Source: Kutzneria chonburiensis (GTDB taxonomy: Bacteria > Actinomycetota > Actinomycetes > Mycobacteriales > Pseudonocardiaceae). From it: a stretch of 64,000 bases of DNA. The notes below the pieces were generated by a model that had not been told where the DNA came from, ran no database searches, and saw only the letters and a list, made by a program, of their open reading frames with translations. Where the stretch lies: contig NZ_CP097263.1 of NCBI RefSeq assembly GCF_028622115.1, positions 2,852,001 through 2,916,000 on the forward strand, read 5' to 3'. How positions within the stretch are numbered: position 1 is the first letter of the stretch; every line of letters begins with the position of its first letter. The position numbers were made by a program, and so were the translations under genes. Positions 1-10,100 of this stretch are shown piece by piece.

Positions 1-1901
1 GTGTTCTCGTAGTTCTGCACCTGGGCCTGCTGCACGTACTGCGACAGGCTGTTCCACCGGCCGTAGCGGTTGGACATGGCCTGGTCGAAGGTGAACATCG
101 AGCCGAAGCTGTAGCCGCCGTGGCCCTGCTCGAAGTTCAGGTGGTACTGGTTGTAGGCCGGGTCCTGCCAGAGCTTGGCCTGCTCGTCGGCGCTGAGGAA
201 GCGGTTGATCGAGTCCAGCGTCGGCACCGTGTCGCCCGCACTCTGCTCGCTGTCGAAGCCCCAGGAGCCGCCCACGTTGGTGCGGGAGTCGTCGGTCGGG
301 TCGAAGTGGGTGGTGTCGTACCAGTAGTTCGGGGGCACGTAGTCGTACGGGCCCTCCTTCTCGCCGGCCTGGCCCAGCTGCGGGCTGGCCTTGTACTCCG
401 CCGAGGCGACGATCGGCTGGTGGAAGTCCGCGTCCTTGAAGCCCTGCAGCGACACCGCTTCCTGGCGGGGCGTGGGCTGGTTGTCGCTCCAGTTGAACGT
501 GATCACGCTCGGGTGGTCGCGCAGCCGCTCGCCGATCGTCTGGGCGCTGAGCTGGATGATCTTGAATTCCTCATCCGTGACGCCCTTCTCGTTGCCCGGC
601 AGCTCCCAGTGGTCGCAGCAGGAGAAGCCCGCGTTGATCATGATGCCGGCGCGGTCCAGCTGCTCGTAGAAGTCGTCCGGCAGGAAGTGGCCCTCGACCC
701 GGACCAGGTTCACGCCCATGTTCTTGAGCAGCTTCACCTGCTTGGCGATGTCTTTGGCGTCATAGTGCAGCAGCAGATCCTCGGCGAAGCCGGCGCCGCG
801 GACCACCAGCGGCTTGCCGTTGATCGCGTACTGCCGGACCCCGTCAGGGGCCGCCGGCGAGGGGCTGATCAGCTTCGTCGTGACCGTGCGGATGCCGAAC
901 TGCTCCGTCGTGCCGCTGCCCTGGGCCTCGGTGGTCAGCGTGTACAGCGGTTGGCTGCCGAGGTAGTACGGCCACCACAGCTGCGGGTGGTCGATCACGA
1001 TCGGCTTGAACGTCACCGTCTGGGTGCTGTGCGGTGGGACCGTCACCATCTGCTGCACCGTGCGCGGCCGGCCGTCCGGGTCCGTGACCGTCGCCTTGGC
1101 CATCGTCGTGATCGCGATGTCCGTGCTGTTCGTGAGGTCCGTCTTCGGCGTCAGCGTCGAGCGGTCGTTGGCGTTGTCCTGGAGGACGCGGGCGTTGCCG
1201 TTGGTCAGGACGCCCGCGACGCGCAGCTGGACCGGGAAGTGGATGCCGGTGTTGTTGTCCGGCGGGACCTGGTTCCAGTCGATGTCCGAGACCGTGAACA
1301 TCTTGCCCGGGTTGTTCGGGTAGACCTTGAGGGCCAGCGTGTTGCGGCCCTTCGTGACCAGCTTCGAGACGTCGAACGTGAACTTCGTGTAGGCGCCTTG
1401 GACCGTGCTGTTGCTCGCCACCTGTTGGCCGTTCAGCCACACGTCCGCGGTGCCGATCACGCCGTTCACGATCAGCTGGGCGGTGCTCTTCTGGGCCAGG
1501 TTCGGTGTGAAGTCCGTACGGAACCACCAGGGCACGTTGAAGGGCGCGATCGCCGGGCCGTGGTTGTTGTCCGTGTAGCCGAAGCACTTGCGCAGGTTGT
1601 CCGAGAAGTAGACGTCCGGGCACTTCCCGTTCTGGACGAGGGCCCCGATCTCCGTGCCCGGAGCTCCCCCGTCATCGGCTTTGACCTTCAGCCAGCCCTT
1701 CGTGTCGAACCCCGCCTTCGACACCTCACCGCCCGGCTGCGTCGCCTCCGCCGTGCTCTGCACCTGCCAGCCCTGTAACCCCAGCGTCTCCAGCCCCGTA
1801 GCCCCGCTCGCCGGCGCCGCTCCTCCCGGCACCGCTCCCGTGACTCCCAGCAGGCCCGCCAGCAGGGCTCCCGCCAGCCCCGCACCCAGCCCTCGTCGCA
1901 T
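1..1901 (-). CDS. Secreted glycoside hydrolase family 2, exo-beta-D-glucosaminidase-like (3' end outside window)
   Basis: The minus frame is open from an ATG at 1901 to the window edge (633 codons), so the C terminus is missing. Residues 1-30 form a signal peptide (MRRG, a hydrophobic Ala/Leu/Gly stretch, AAPAS). A jelly-roll sugar-binding domain, an Ig-like domain and the start of a TIM barrel follow, the usual GH2 order. NWSDN near residue 470 and FDSEQSAG near residue 552 sit where the acid/base Asp and nucleophile Glu lie in Amycolatopsis exo-beta-D-glucosaminidase (CsxA). The likely role is extracellular release of glucosamine from chitosan oligomers. The GH2 fold is certain; the substrate is inferred from these motifs. 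It lies outside the tRNA-anchored island and looks like core chromosome. Confidence 0.8.
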   Translation of the reverse strand, partial: MRRGLGAGLAGALLAGLLGVTGAVPGGAAPASGATGLETLGLQGWQVQSTAEATQPGGEVSKAGFDTKGWLKVKADDGGAPGTEIGALVQNGKCPDVYFSDNLRKCFGYTDNNHGPAIAPFNVPWWFRTDFTPNLAQKSTAQLIVNGVIGTADVWLNGQQVASNSTVQGAYTKFTFDVSKLVTKGRNTLALKVYPNNPGKMFTVSDIDWNQVPPDNNTGIHFPVQLRVAGVLTNGNARVLQDNANDRSTLTPKTDLTNSTDIAITTMAKATVTDPDGRPRTVQQMVTVPPHSTQTVTFKPIVIDHPQLWWPYYLGSQPLYTLTTEAQGSGTTEQFGIRTVTTKLISPSPAAPDGVRQYAINGKPLVVRGAGFAEDLLLHYDAKDIAKQVKLLKNMGVNLVRVEGHFLPDDFYEQLDRAGIMINAGFSCCDHWELPGNEKGVTDEEFKIIQLSAQTIGERLRDHPSVITFNWSDNQPTPRQEAVSLQGFKDADFHQPIVASAEYKASPQLGQAGEKEGPYDYVPPNYWYDTTHFDPTDDSRTNVGGSWGFDSEQSAGDTVPTLDSINRFLSADEQAKLWQDPAYNQYHLNFEQGHGGYSFGSMFTFDQAMSNRYGRWNSLSQYVQQAQVQNYEN

Positions 1902-2072
1902 CGCCCCAGCTCCCCACACGCCGAAATAGTTCAGAAGGTTTCCTAACACACATCCCCCACCGCCGGAAGCCCTCCATTCCCCCAGCTCAGCGCCCCACCA
2001 CCCCCCGATTTCGATCTTTCCCCCAGGTGCGCTAAGCTATGCCAGCACTCACCGCAACACCGAGTGCAAGAC

Positions 2073-2152
<80 letters not shown>

Positions 2153-2153
<1 letters not shown>

Positions 2154-2193
2154 GAGGGTCTTCGCAGCTCAGAGCATGCGAAGACCCTCTTTT
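2153..2193 (+). terminator. Rho-independent terminator of tRNA-Pro
   Basis: A 14-bp perfect inverted repeat (AGAGGGTCTTCGCA with its complement at 2177-2190) has a 10-base loop and is followed by TTT. It lies seven bases past the tRNA and would end its transcript. Confidence 0.8.
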
Positions 2194-2260
2194 ATGATCT
2201 TGTTCCGTTCGTCGAGCTCAAGCACGCCGCTCTTGGACCCCTTGACTCGACGAGGTCACG

Positions 2261-2692
2261 ATGCCGCTCTTGGACCTGGACAAGATCACGAACGACCTTC
2301 CCACACTGTGGGACAGCTACCTCCGCAGCTGGGACCGAACCCTCCGTTCGGCCAACCACCCGGAGACCACCCGCTACAACTACCTGCTCGCCGCACAACA
2401 GCTCGCGCTCTACCTCGCGGAGTACTCCCCCGACCCCGAGGCGAATGACGCAGCCGACGACCCGACCGAGGTCACCCGCGCCCACATCGAGCATTTCCAG
2501 GCCTGGATGATCGAGACCCGCTCAGCCGCCACCGCCATCAACAAGCACAAAGTGCTCCGGCAGTTCTTCAACTGGCTGCGCGACGACGAGAAGGACATCG
2601 ACCACCACCCGATGGAACGGGTGAAGCAGCCGAAGGCGCAGAAGAAGCTCGTCCCCATCATCATTCGCCGCGTTGCGGGACGAAGCAATCAT
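2261..2692 (+). pseudogene. Tyrosine integrase, N-terminal fragment cut by an IS
   Basis: The frame opens with ATG (MPLLDLDKI) 115 bp after the tRNA and reads away from it. Residues 10-125 look like the helical SAM-like core-binding domain of XerC/D-type integrases: RSANHPETTRYNYL, a helix with AHIEHFQAWM, and KVLRQFFNWLRDD before VKQPKAQKKLVP. The catalytic domain with its R-H-R-Y residues is absent because the IS beginning at 2693 interrupts the frame near codon 144. It was probably the integrase of the element inserted in tRNA-Pro. It cannot work as it stands unless the remainder survives elsewhere. Confidence 0.75.
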
Positions 2693-3881
2693 CCTGTGGG
2701 GTTCCAAAGTGGTGACCGCTGCTGACCAGCGGTTTTATGCGACCCGTTCGTACTCGTTAATCAGGCCTCCAAGCAACCGCTGTCGCCTGACCCGCTGGGA
2801 GCCGAGGTTCGCCACAGGGTATGTCGGCCGCGGTGGGCAAAGTTCGCGGGACCGGTGCGGCCGTCGACCGTTGTAGTGCTGGACGTACTCGGCGAGCACG
2901 GCGTGCAGATGCCGCTGGCTCAGGATCAGCATGCGGTCGGTGAGCTCGGATCTGACGGTGAGTACGAACCGTTCGGCGTAGCAGTTCGCCCGTGGGCAAC
3001 GCGGCGGGATCTTCACCGTCGTGATGCCGACGTCAGCCAGGACGGCGTCGAACGAGGCCGTGAACTGGCCTGCCCGGTCGCGGACGAGAAACCTGAACTC
3101 CTCGACTCGGTCACCGAGGTCTATCACGAGGTTGCGGACCTGCTGGGTGGTCCATCTGCCGTCCGGATTGGTCGTCGTGCCGAGGACATGGACGTAGCGG
3201 CTGCCGACTTCTAGCACAAAGAACACGTAAATCCGTTGGAGAGTGAGCGCGCAGTCGACGTGAAAGAAGTCGCACGCCAGCATCGTCGAGGCCTGCGTGC
3301 GCAGGAACTGCCGCCAGGTCGCGTCGGTATGCCTGTGCGGCGCGGGAGGTATGCGCGCCCGCTTCAGGATCCGTCGGATGGTGGAGGCACTGACCTGGTG
3401 TCCGAGCTTGAGCAGCTCGCCTTGAATTCGCTTGTAGCCCCAGTTGTGGTTCTCGGTTGCCATCTGTTCGATCAGTCCGGTGATCGCGTCGTCGACGGGC
3501 GGACGGCCGCCTCGGTGTGGGTAGGTCCACTTCGCGGCTACCAGGCGCCGATGCCAGCGCAAGATCGTGCCCGGGGTGACCAGCCGGTGCAGCCGCAGCC
3601 CCGTCGGGAGCCAGCGGGCTAACGCGGCGAACACAGCGCGGTCGGCCCAGTCCAGGCGCTGTTTCGGGTTGCCTCTGCGCAGCACGGCGACCTCATGGCG
3701 AAGCACCAGCAACTCGACGTCCTTCGACGCTGACGAGCGACCGAGCAACACCAGCAGGCCCACCAGTCGGAGGAAGATCAGGTAGAGCAGACGCAGCGCC
3801 ATGGCTGGCGATCATGCCGTCGGCGTGTCATGCCCGTTGCCGCAGGTTGGACCCGTGGACCGACTTCTGAAACCCCACAGG
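2693..3881 (-). mobile_element. Insertion sequence with rve-type transposase
   Basis: The element is bounded by imperfect terminal inverted repeats, CCTGTGGGGTTCC at 2693-2705 and GAAACCCCACAGG at 3869-3881. It is about 1.19 kb long and carries one transposase. The same left terminal sequence (CCTGTGGGATTCC) recurs at 60927 beside a decayed copy. No clear target duplication is visible. Insertion destroyed the tRNA-linked integrase. Confidence 0.75.
2735..3802 (-). CDS. Transposase, integrase-core (rve) DDE family
   Basis: This 355-residue protein has an N-terminal hydrophobic and helical segment (LVLRHEVAVLRR), a helix-turn-helix region (GTILRWHRR, NWGYKRIQGEL) and an rve catalytic core. The acidic triad is visible as ACDFFHVD near residue 175, FLVRDRAG near 242 and NCYAERF near 278, with a D-34-E spacing as in IS3/IS481 relatives. 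It is full length with no internal stop, so it may be active. A shorter, internally deleted relative lies at 60.9-61.4 kb. Confidence 0.85.
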   Translation of the reverse strand: MALRLLYLIFLRLVGLLVLLGRSSASKDVELLVLRHEVAVLRRGNPKQRLDWADRAVFAALARWLPTGLRLHRLVTPGTILRWHRRLVAAKWTYPHRGGRPPVDDAITGLIEQMATENHNWGYKRIQGELLKLGHQVSASTIRRILKRARIPPAPHRHTDATWRQFLRTQASTMLACDFFHVDCALTLQRIYVFFVLEVGSRYVHVLGTTTNPDGRWTTQQVRNLVIDLGDRVEEFRFLVRDRAGQFTASFDAVLADVGITTVKIPPRCPRANCYAERFVLTVRSELTDRMLILSQRHLHAVLAEYVQHYNGRRPHRSRELCPPRPTYPVANLGSQRVRRQRLLGGLINEYERVA

Positions 3882-3950
3882 GCGCTGGAAAGATCCTGCT
3901 CGACGTCAAAGCCGGCTGAGTATCCGATTCGGACGGAAAGCGGTACCGCG

Positions 3951-4673
3951 ATGTTGACGGTTATTGTCTGGGTGTTGGTTCTCATCGGCGCCATCGGCAT
4001 CAGAGTGTGGACCAGCGTGGCTCTCTACGGCGCGGCGATGTCCGCCGGACTGGGTCGCCGAACCGCGATGATCGTGGCGTTCGGCACCGCGACGGTGCTC
4101 TTCGCATGGGTGGCCCTCGCCGCCTTGCTGGCCTTCTACGGCGCATTCAGGACCGGGTTGTGGGGTTCGGTCTTCGCCGCCGGCACCGCGCTGGCGGCGT
4201 TGGCTGGTACGCGCATCCCGGCAGTAGCCCGGGTGCTTGACGCGCCCGGGTTGAGCGTCCGTCTCACCTGGCCACACAGCGTCCGGGTGGTTGGCATCGT
4301 GTTTCTCATCCTGCTGTGGGCGGGCAAGGCCACCCCGCAGGCAGCGTTGCCGGTCGGTGTCGGCGATCTCGCGGTGGGCCTGGCCGCGCCCTGGGTGGCG
4401 CGTTCGGTGATGCGTGGCGCCGGTCAGCGGCGGGTGTTCTGGTTCAACGTACTGGGTATCGTCGATGTCGCCATCACGTTCGGCAACCGCCTGGTGAGCG
4501 GCCTCGTTTTCGGTGTGCCGGCAGGCGCATCAGGTGTGTTGCCACTCGTGCTCCTCTCGACCACGGCGTTGCCGCTCGCATTCGTCATCCACGTCGTGGC
4601 ACTTCGCCGGATGGCGGGCACTGCCGGTGGCGATGATCGCCGAACTCACCGGTTCTTCAGCCCAGCATCATAA
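3951..4673 (+). CDS. Polytopic membrane protein of unknown function
   Basis: The 240-residue product is almost entirely hydrophobic helices, about seven segments (MLTVIVWVLVLIGAIG, IVAFGTATVLFAWVALA, VVGIVFLILLWAG, LVFGVPAG and others), and ends in a short polar tail. I chose the ATG at 3951 because it opens the first helix and GGAAAG lies upstream. An in-frame extension to 3801 runs back into the IS and lacks membrane character. No catalytic motif is visible and the family is not recognised. It lies 118 bp before the secreted MRJP-like gene on the same strand. Confidence 0.6.
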   Translation: MLTVIVWVLVLIGAIGIRVWTSVALYGAAMSAGLGRRTAMIVAFGTATVLFAWVALAALLAFYGAFRTGLWGSVFAAGTALAALAGTRIPAVARVLDAPGLSVRLTWPHSVRVVGIVFLILLWAGKATPQAALPVGVGDLAVGLAAPWVARSVMRGAGQRRVFWFNVLGIVDVAITFGNRLVSGLVFGVPAGASGVLPLVLLSTTALPLAFVIHVVALRRMAGTAGGDDRRTHRFFSPAS

Positions 4674-4790
4674 ACCAATCGGTTTCCACGGTGGGCTAAT
4701 CGCGTTGGGCTTCCCGCCACCCCACCCTCCCGAGATAGCGACTCAGTTCGCTGTGCCCACGAGCGAATCGATCCGACAGGAGAGACTGAC

Positions 4791-5960
4791 ATGGACAGAC
4801 GTTCCTTCCTCGGCACGGCCGCCGCGACACTGGCGGCGGTGCCGCTGGTTGGCCTGACCGGACCGGCCCTCGTCGCCGACGCCACCGGAACCACCCGTAC
4901 CACCGCGGCCACTCTCGCGGCGACCGACGTGCCGGCCGGGCAGTACACCGTCGTGCACCGCTTCTGGAACGCGATGCCGACGGGCATCACCGTCTCCCGG
5001 CACGGCCGCATCTTCGCCTGCTACCCCCGCCTTGGCGACAACGTCCCCTTCACCGTCGCCGAAATCCGCGACGGGCAAGAGATCGCCTACCCCGACGCGG
5101 ACGTGAACCGGCAGAACCCCGACGATCTGGCCGGGTACTTCCAGTCCGTACAGAGCGTCGTCGTGGACCCGGCCGACCGGCTGTGGATCCTGGACACCGG
5201 CAGCCCGCTGTTCGCCGGATCCTCCTACGGTGGCCCCAAACTGATCGCGGTCGACCTGCGCACCAACCGGATCGTGCGGAAGATCCTCTTTCCGTCCGAT
5301 GTCGTGCCCGCCGACAGCTACGTCAACGACGTGCGCTTCGACCTGCGGCGCGGCAAGGCGGGCATGGCGTTCATCACCGACGCGGGTGGCCCGCTGGGCA
5401 TCATCGTCGTCGACCTCGCCACTGGCCGGTCCTGGCGCCGGCTGGCCGGGGATCCCTCGGTGGTTCCGGACCCGAGCTTCGCTCCGGTTCTCGACGGCGT
5501 GGCCATTCCCAACGAGTTCGGCTCCGACGGCATCGCACTCGGCGCTGACGGCAGGCGCCTGTACTACTCTCCGCTGTCCAGCCGTCGCCTGGCCAGTGCG
5601 TCGCTGGACGCCCCGGCCAACCCGAATGCCACCGACGCCGAGGTGGCGGCGACGGTCAAAAACCTCGGGTTCAAGCCCATGGCGGACGGTTTGGAGGCCG
5701 ATGACAAGGGCAGGCTCTACGGTGGCGACGAGGAGCACAACACCATCTGGCGCCGCAACCCGGACGGCAGCTACCAGACCATCGCCCAGGGCCCGGATCT
5801 CGTCTGGATCGACACCCTCTCCGTCGCCCCCGACCGGCACCTCTACGCCATAGTCAACCAGTTCGACCGGCAGGCCCTGTTCCGTGGCACGGACCTCCGC
5901 CGCAAGCCCTACCTCCTAATCCGCCTCCCGATCGACGCCGGACCGGTCCGGCTTGGCTGA
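4791..5960 (+). CDS. Tat-exported MRJP/Yellow-family beta-propeller protein
   Basis: The 389-residue protein starts MDRRSFLGTAAATLAAVP, a twin-arginine signal. The body matches the Major Royal Jelly Protein/Yellow pattern: QSVVVDPADRLWILDTG, GPKLIAVDLRTNRIVRKI, VNDVRFDLR, ITDAGGPLGIIVVDL, GSDGIALGADGRRLYYSPLSS, MADGLEADDKGRLYGGDEEHNTIW. These are repeats of a six-bladed propeller. AGGAGAG seven bases before the ATG fixes the start. Bacterial members are secreted, with proposed ligand-binding or lactonase-like roles; no substrate can be inferred here. Confidence 0.85.
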   Translation: MDRRSFLGTAAATLAAVPLVGLTGPALVADATGTTRTTAATLAATDVPAGQYTVVHRFWNAMPTGITVSRHGRIFACYPRLGDNVPFTVAEIRDGQEIAYPDADVNRQNPDDLAGYFQSVQSVVVDPADRLWILDTGSPLFAGSSYGGPKLIAVDLRTNRIVRKILFPSDVVPADSYVNDVRFDLRRGKAGMAFITDAGGPLGIIVVDLATGRSWRRLAGDPSVVPDPSFAPVLDGVAIPNEFGSDGIALGADGRRLYYSPLSSRRLASASLDAPANPNATDAEVAATVKNLGFKPMADGLEADDKGRLYGGDEEHNTIWRRNPDGSYQTIAQGPDLVWIDTLSVAPDRHLYAIVNQFDRQALFRGTDLRRKPYLLIRLPIDAGPVRLG

Positions 5961-6122
5961 CGGCCCTGTCTCGCAGAGGGGTGTGTCGCGTTCCGGCCTT
6001 TAGACGCCCGCACGCGCCCGCCCTCGGTCGCGCTATTCGTCAGGCATGGTGATCACGGCAGTACACGAGGCATCGAGACAGCCGCACTGCACCACCCCCG
6101 GCTGCGTAATTGGGAAGCCGAG

Positions 6123-6491
6123 CTACTTGGCCGGTCTGGAGGACGACATCGCGGCCAACACCGGGATGGCGGCGATCTTCTCGGGCGTCAGGTGGTCCCA
6201 GATCAGGCCCACGGGCCGGCGGGACGGGCCGCAGGAGATGACCTCTGCGGGCGTGACGATCAGGTCGACGCTGAAATCGTGCTCGGTCTCCGGCAGGTCG
6301 TCATCGACGACCTGCCGGTCGTTCACGACAGTGACGATCGTGGTGTTCGACCTGATCAGCCCAGCCTCCTGACGCAGGGCGACCTCGAGGCCCGCCACGA
6401 CGGCGTGTCCGACACCGTCCGGTCCGATCTCGCACCTCCGATGCGGGAACACCATGGCAATCTCACGGAGTTCACCGTCGCCGCCGGCCAT
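6123..6491 (-). pseudogene. 5-formyltetrahydrofolate cyclo-ligase-like protein, 3' fragment
   Basis: Only the C-terminal third is present: GLEVALRQEAGLI, NTTIVTVVNDRQVVDDDLP, ETEHDFSVDLIVTPAEVI, RRPVGLIWDHLTPEKIAAIP. This is the conserved tail of an actinobacterial COG0212 (cyclo-ligase) paralogue. The first ~130 residues, including the ATP-binding part, are missing. The reading frame before about residue 35 has no family resemblance, so the apparent start is accidental. Confidence 0.6.
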
Positions 6492-6718
6492 TGGGCGTCG
6501 CTCGGACGCGCCAGCGAGGTCAGCGCGGTAATCGAACGCTGGCTGGCCGCGACCGGCCAGCGCTGGCCGGCATCTCGGTGGAGACCCTGCGCAAGATCGA
6601 GACCGATTGGGTGCTGACGCCCGCGTTCTTCACCGTGGCCGCCGTAGCCGAGGCGGTCGGGCTGTCGCTGGACGCGCTGCACGGTGAACTGGACGGCAGC
6701 AGACCGCTCAGCGCCTGA
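6491..6718 (+). pseudogene. XRE-family regulator, 3' remnant
   Basis: The recognisable part is ALAGISVETLRKIE, TPAFFTVAAVAEAVG and LSLDALHGEL, the second half of an XRE helix-turn-helix domain. The first helices are absent and the sequence before residue 25 is unrelated. It abuts the truncated folate gene on the opposite strand, so a rearrangement joined two broken genes here. It ends convergently against the immunity candidate at 6708. Confidence 0.45.
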
Positions 6719-7115
6719 CCACTGTCCAGCCGTCCGCATAGCCCAGTTCGAACCGGTCTGCGATGCCGAGGGCATCAAGGACGGCAAGCACCCCCGCGGC
6801 GCGAACGGCGGAGGCGGCGATGTCGGCCATGTTCAGTTCGGCCTCGACGATGGACACGGTCAGCCCGCCTGTGTCGATGCCTTCCGCGGCAGCAAGACGC
6901 AGCCCCTCGCAAATGCCGTCCTGCGCCGCGTCGACGAACTCCTGCTCCACGCCGGGCTGGACCGAGTAACGGTCGTCGGGGCGCACCGACCAGACCACTT
7001 CAGGCGGGTGCGAACCGTCCGACGTGATGACCTCGACCGCGACCTGGCCGAAGTTGCCCACCCCGTTCTTCTGCCGCTTCAGCCGGTACCGGCCGTGCGA
7101 GCTGGTTTTGCTCAC
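6708..7115 (-). CDS. Putative immunity protein for the RHS toxin
   Basis: This 135-residue soluble protein starts with GTG at 7115, and that codon overlaps the TGA of the RHS gene (GTGA), so translation is probably coupled. It begins with a basic tail (MSKTSSHGRYRLKRQKNG) and has a compact alpha/beta appearance with GICEGLRLAA, GGLTVSIVEAELNM and AVRAAGVLAVLDALG. No immunity family was identified with certainty. The call rests mainly on position: a small gene directly after a polymorphic toxin C terminus is normally its immunity partner. Confidence 0.55.
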   Translation of the reverse strand: MSKTSSHGRYRLKRQKNGVGNFGQVAVEVITSDGSHPPEVVWSVRPDDRYSVQPGVEQEFVDAAQDGICEGLRLAAAEGIDTGGLTVSIVEAELNMADIAASAVRAAGVLAVLDALGIADRFELGYADGWTVVRR

Positions 7116-10100
7116 GGTGCCCTCCGCGTGTGGAAATGGCCGTAGACACCGGCACGGAAGTAGTTCTCGACACCGTAGCGACCCGTCATGCGGCGCACGT
7201 GATCGTATCCGTGATTGCCGCCCGAGTTCCAGATGTCGGTGGCGGTGTCGTCGTCCATCTTGGTCAAATCGGCGGACTTGAGGCGGCCGTAGTCCTCCTC
7301 GGAGATGCGGTGTTCGAGGACGCTCACGTCGGCACCCTTGGCCTGCTGGCCCGCCAGGTACTTTTCGGCGTCCTCACGGGTTTCCCAGGTGTACAGGCCA
7401 GGCCCGAACTCAGCCCTTGCGGACCCGTGGCTGGTGCCGGTCGGCCACGGCTCGCCGCCGTTCTCGATGAGGCGACGCGCGTCGGCCTCGTCCTGCACGC
7501 TGTAGAACACCCGATAGGGCGCGAGCCCGACTGGATCCGACCACAGGAGTGGATTGCCCACATAGCTTCGTGGATTCGGCGCCGGTGCCAGGCCGAGCGG
7601 GTCGGCGCTGAGATAGCGACCGACCTCGGGGTCGTAGTGGCGGTAGAGGTTGTAGTGATGGCCCGTTTCCAGGTCGTGGTACTGGCCGGGGAACCGGATC
7701 GGACAGTAGGCGGCCTGTTGGAGTGGCGCGAGCACTGCACCCCACAGTGTGGTGTTCTGCCGCCACGCGAGATTGCCCGCCGCGTCGACCAACTCGGTCG
7801 GAGTGCCGACGATGTCGGTGACGATGGCGTAGAACCGCTCGTCGATCGAGTCCTGCTCGGCCTGGGTCACCGGCGTGGAACTGCCCGGACGGTGGTTCCA
7901 GGTCGTGCGGTGCCCGCTGGAATGGACCTGCTCGGCCAGCGTCGTGCCGTCCCATGTGAACAGCGTCTGCTCGGCCACCTGGTTGTCAGGGGTCAGGCGT
8001 AGCTTGGCGATACGGCGGCCGAGGGCGTCATAGACGTAGCGCCAGATGATCTGGTCGGGGGTGGTGACAGCGACAAGTCGATCTTCACAATTCCATAGAT
8101 AGCGCCAGCTTCGGGCCTGTCCGGACAGCGTGCGCGAGTGACGGGCGATCTGGCGGCCGTGGTCGTCGTGCTCGTACCGGGTGTCTCCAGCCGCCCGCAG
8201 CAGCGTTCCGGCGGCGGTGTGTGGACGCGCCGGCTCAGTAAGGTTGCCGCTGAGGTCGTATCCGTACCGCTCCTGGCGGTCAGCGGCGGCGACACCGGTG
8301 ACTCGTCCGAGAGGATCCAGCTCGAACTGCCGCACACCCGCCAACTGGTCGACGATGTTGGTGACCGCGCCGTCGTTCCGGTAGGTGTAGGCACGCCTCT
8401 GCACAAGGCGCTGCTGGTCGGCCGGGCCGGGCGCCACCAGAGCCTGGGTACGCAGGCGGTGGTTGTCGTCCCAGGTCTGGGACAGGGCTGCGACTCCGAA
8501 CCGCCATCCAGTCTGTCTGCCGGCCGGGTCATAGTCGAACGCCAGTTGCTGCGCGCCCGAGGTGAGGGCTGTCGGCCTGCCGGCTGCGTCGTAGCTCCAC
8601 AACGACCGCGCGCCGGCCGGAGTCACCCTGCTGACCCGGTGTCCCTGGGCGTCGAAGGTGCTGACGACGCTGCGTCCATCGGTGGCCTCCTGAACCACGC
8701 GTCCTAGTTGGTCGCGCGTGAACACGACATCCGCGTCAGCGTTGGTAGCCCGGATGAGCCTGCCGACCGCGTCGTAGGCGAACGTGGCCGTGCTGTCCTC
8801 GCTTCTGCGCGCAACGGTTCGGCCGAGGGCGTCCACTTCGAACGTGGTGGTCTGGCCGGCACCGTTGGTCTTGGCGATCAGCTGCCCTGCCGCGTCTCGG
8901 GCGTAGCCGATGGTCCGTCCGTCGAAATCGGTCTCGCTGATCAGGTTGCCGGCCGCGTCGTAGTCGTAGCGCCACACGAGACCGGCGGGGTTGGTCACGG
9001 AGACCAGCCTGAGCTCGGTGTCGTAGTTGAACACCGTGCGCGCACCAGTGGGGTCGATTTCGGCCACAGGCCGGTCGAAGCCGGCGAACTCGGTGCGCGT
9101 GACCGCGCCCGATGCGTCAACGTGCTCGACGAGGTTGCCCTCACCGTCGTACGACCAGCTTTCGACGGTGCCGTCAGGCGAGCTGCACCGGGCAAGTTTG
9201 CCGCTTGCGGTCCATTCCAGCCGCGAGACTCCGCCGACCGGATCACGCACAACGATCACCCGGCCGAACTCGTCACGCTCATAGTGGGCAACCGCGCCCA
9301 GCGGATCGGTGACGACAACCGGCAGACCCGCCTGGTTGCACTCGATGCGCGTGAGGCCGCCCAGAGGGTCGGTGACCGACGTCAGGTGGCGGGATTCGTC
9401 GTACTCATAGCGGGTGACCGCGCCTGCCGGGTCGGTCACCGCGATCACGTTGCCGACATCGTCGAAATCCCGCCGCCAGATGGCACCGTCCGGGTCGACC
9501 TGCGTCACCGGCAGGCGCAGGTGGTTGCGCTCGATGACCACCTGCGAGCCGTCGGGGCGGGTGACCCGCTGGAGGTCGCCGGCCTCGGTGTAGTCGAACC
9601 GTGTCGTCCTGCCCAACGGATCGGTGCGGGACAGCAGCCTGTCGTATCGGTCCCACTCGGAGGCGGTCCTGCCACTCGCCGGGTCGAAGACCGCCACAAC
9701 CTGCGACTTCTCGTTGAGGTGATAGCGGGTGACGTGGCCGAGCGAGTCGGTCGCGGTGGTGACCAACTGCTCCCGGTCGAACTCCATCGTGCAGTTGAGC
9801 TGGCCGCCCGCACCCTCGGCGAAAACACACCGGCCGCCGCTGTCGTAGTGGTAGCGGTACCACATGTCGTTGCGGTCGACCCATTCGGTGAGCCGGCCGT
9901 CAGCGTCGTAGCTGAACCGCAGCGAGTGGCCTGCGGCGTCGATCACCTCGGTGAGCTGACGGCTCTCGTAGGCGAATCGCACGAACGGTTGGCCGGCAAC
10001 CGACAACCCGGTGATCAGACCGTCCACGGTGTCGACGGCGACTCGGTAACCGCCTGAGTGTCGGATCTCGGTCAGGGTGCCACCGGTTGTGCGGTCGAAG

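Noticed and set aside
120-1778. Long plus-strand open frame opposite the GH2 gene
   Set aside because: The minus strand encodes a clear GH2 enzyme with signal peptide and catalytic motifs; the plus frame is an Arg/Val-rich antisense shadow typical of high-GC DNA.
4743-5840. 365-codon minus frame opposite the MRJP-like gene
   Set aside because: Low-complexity Gly/Val/Arg composition and no start signal; the plus strand has a Tat signal and family motifs.
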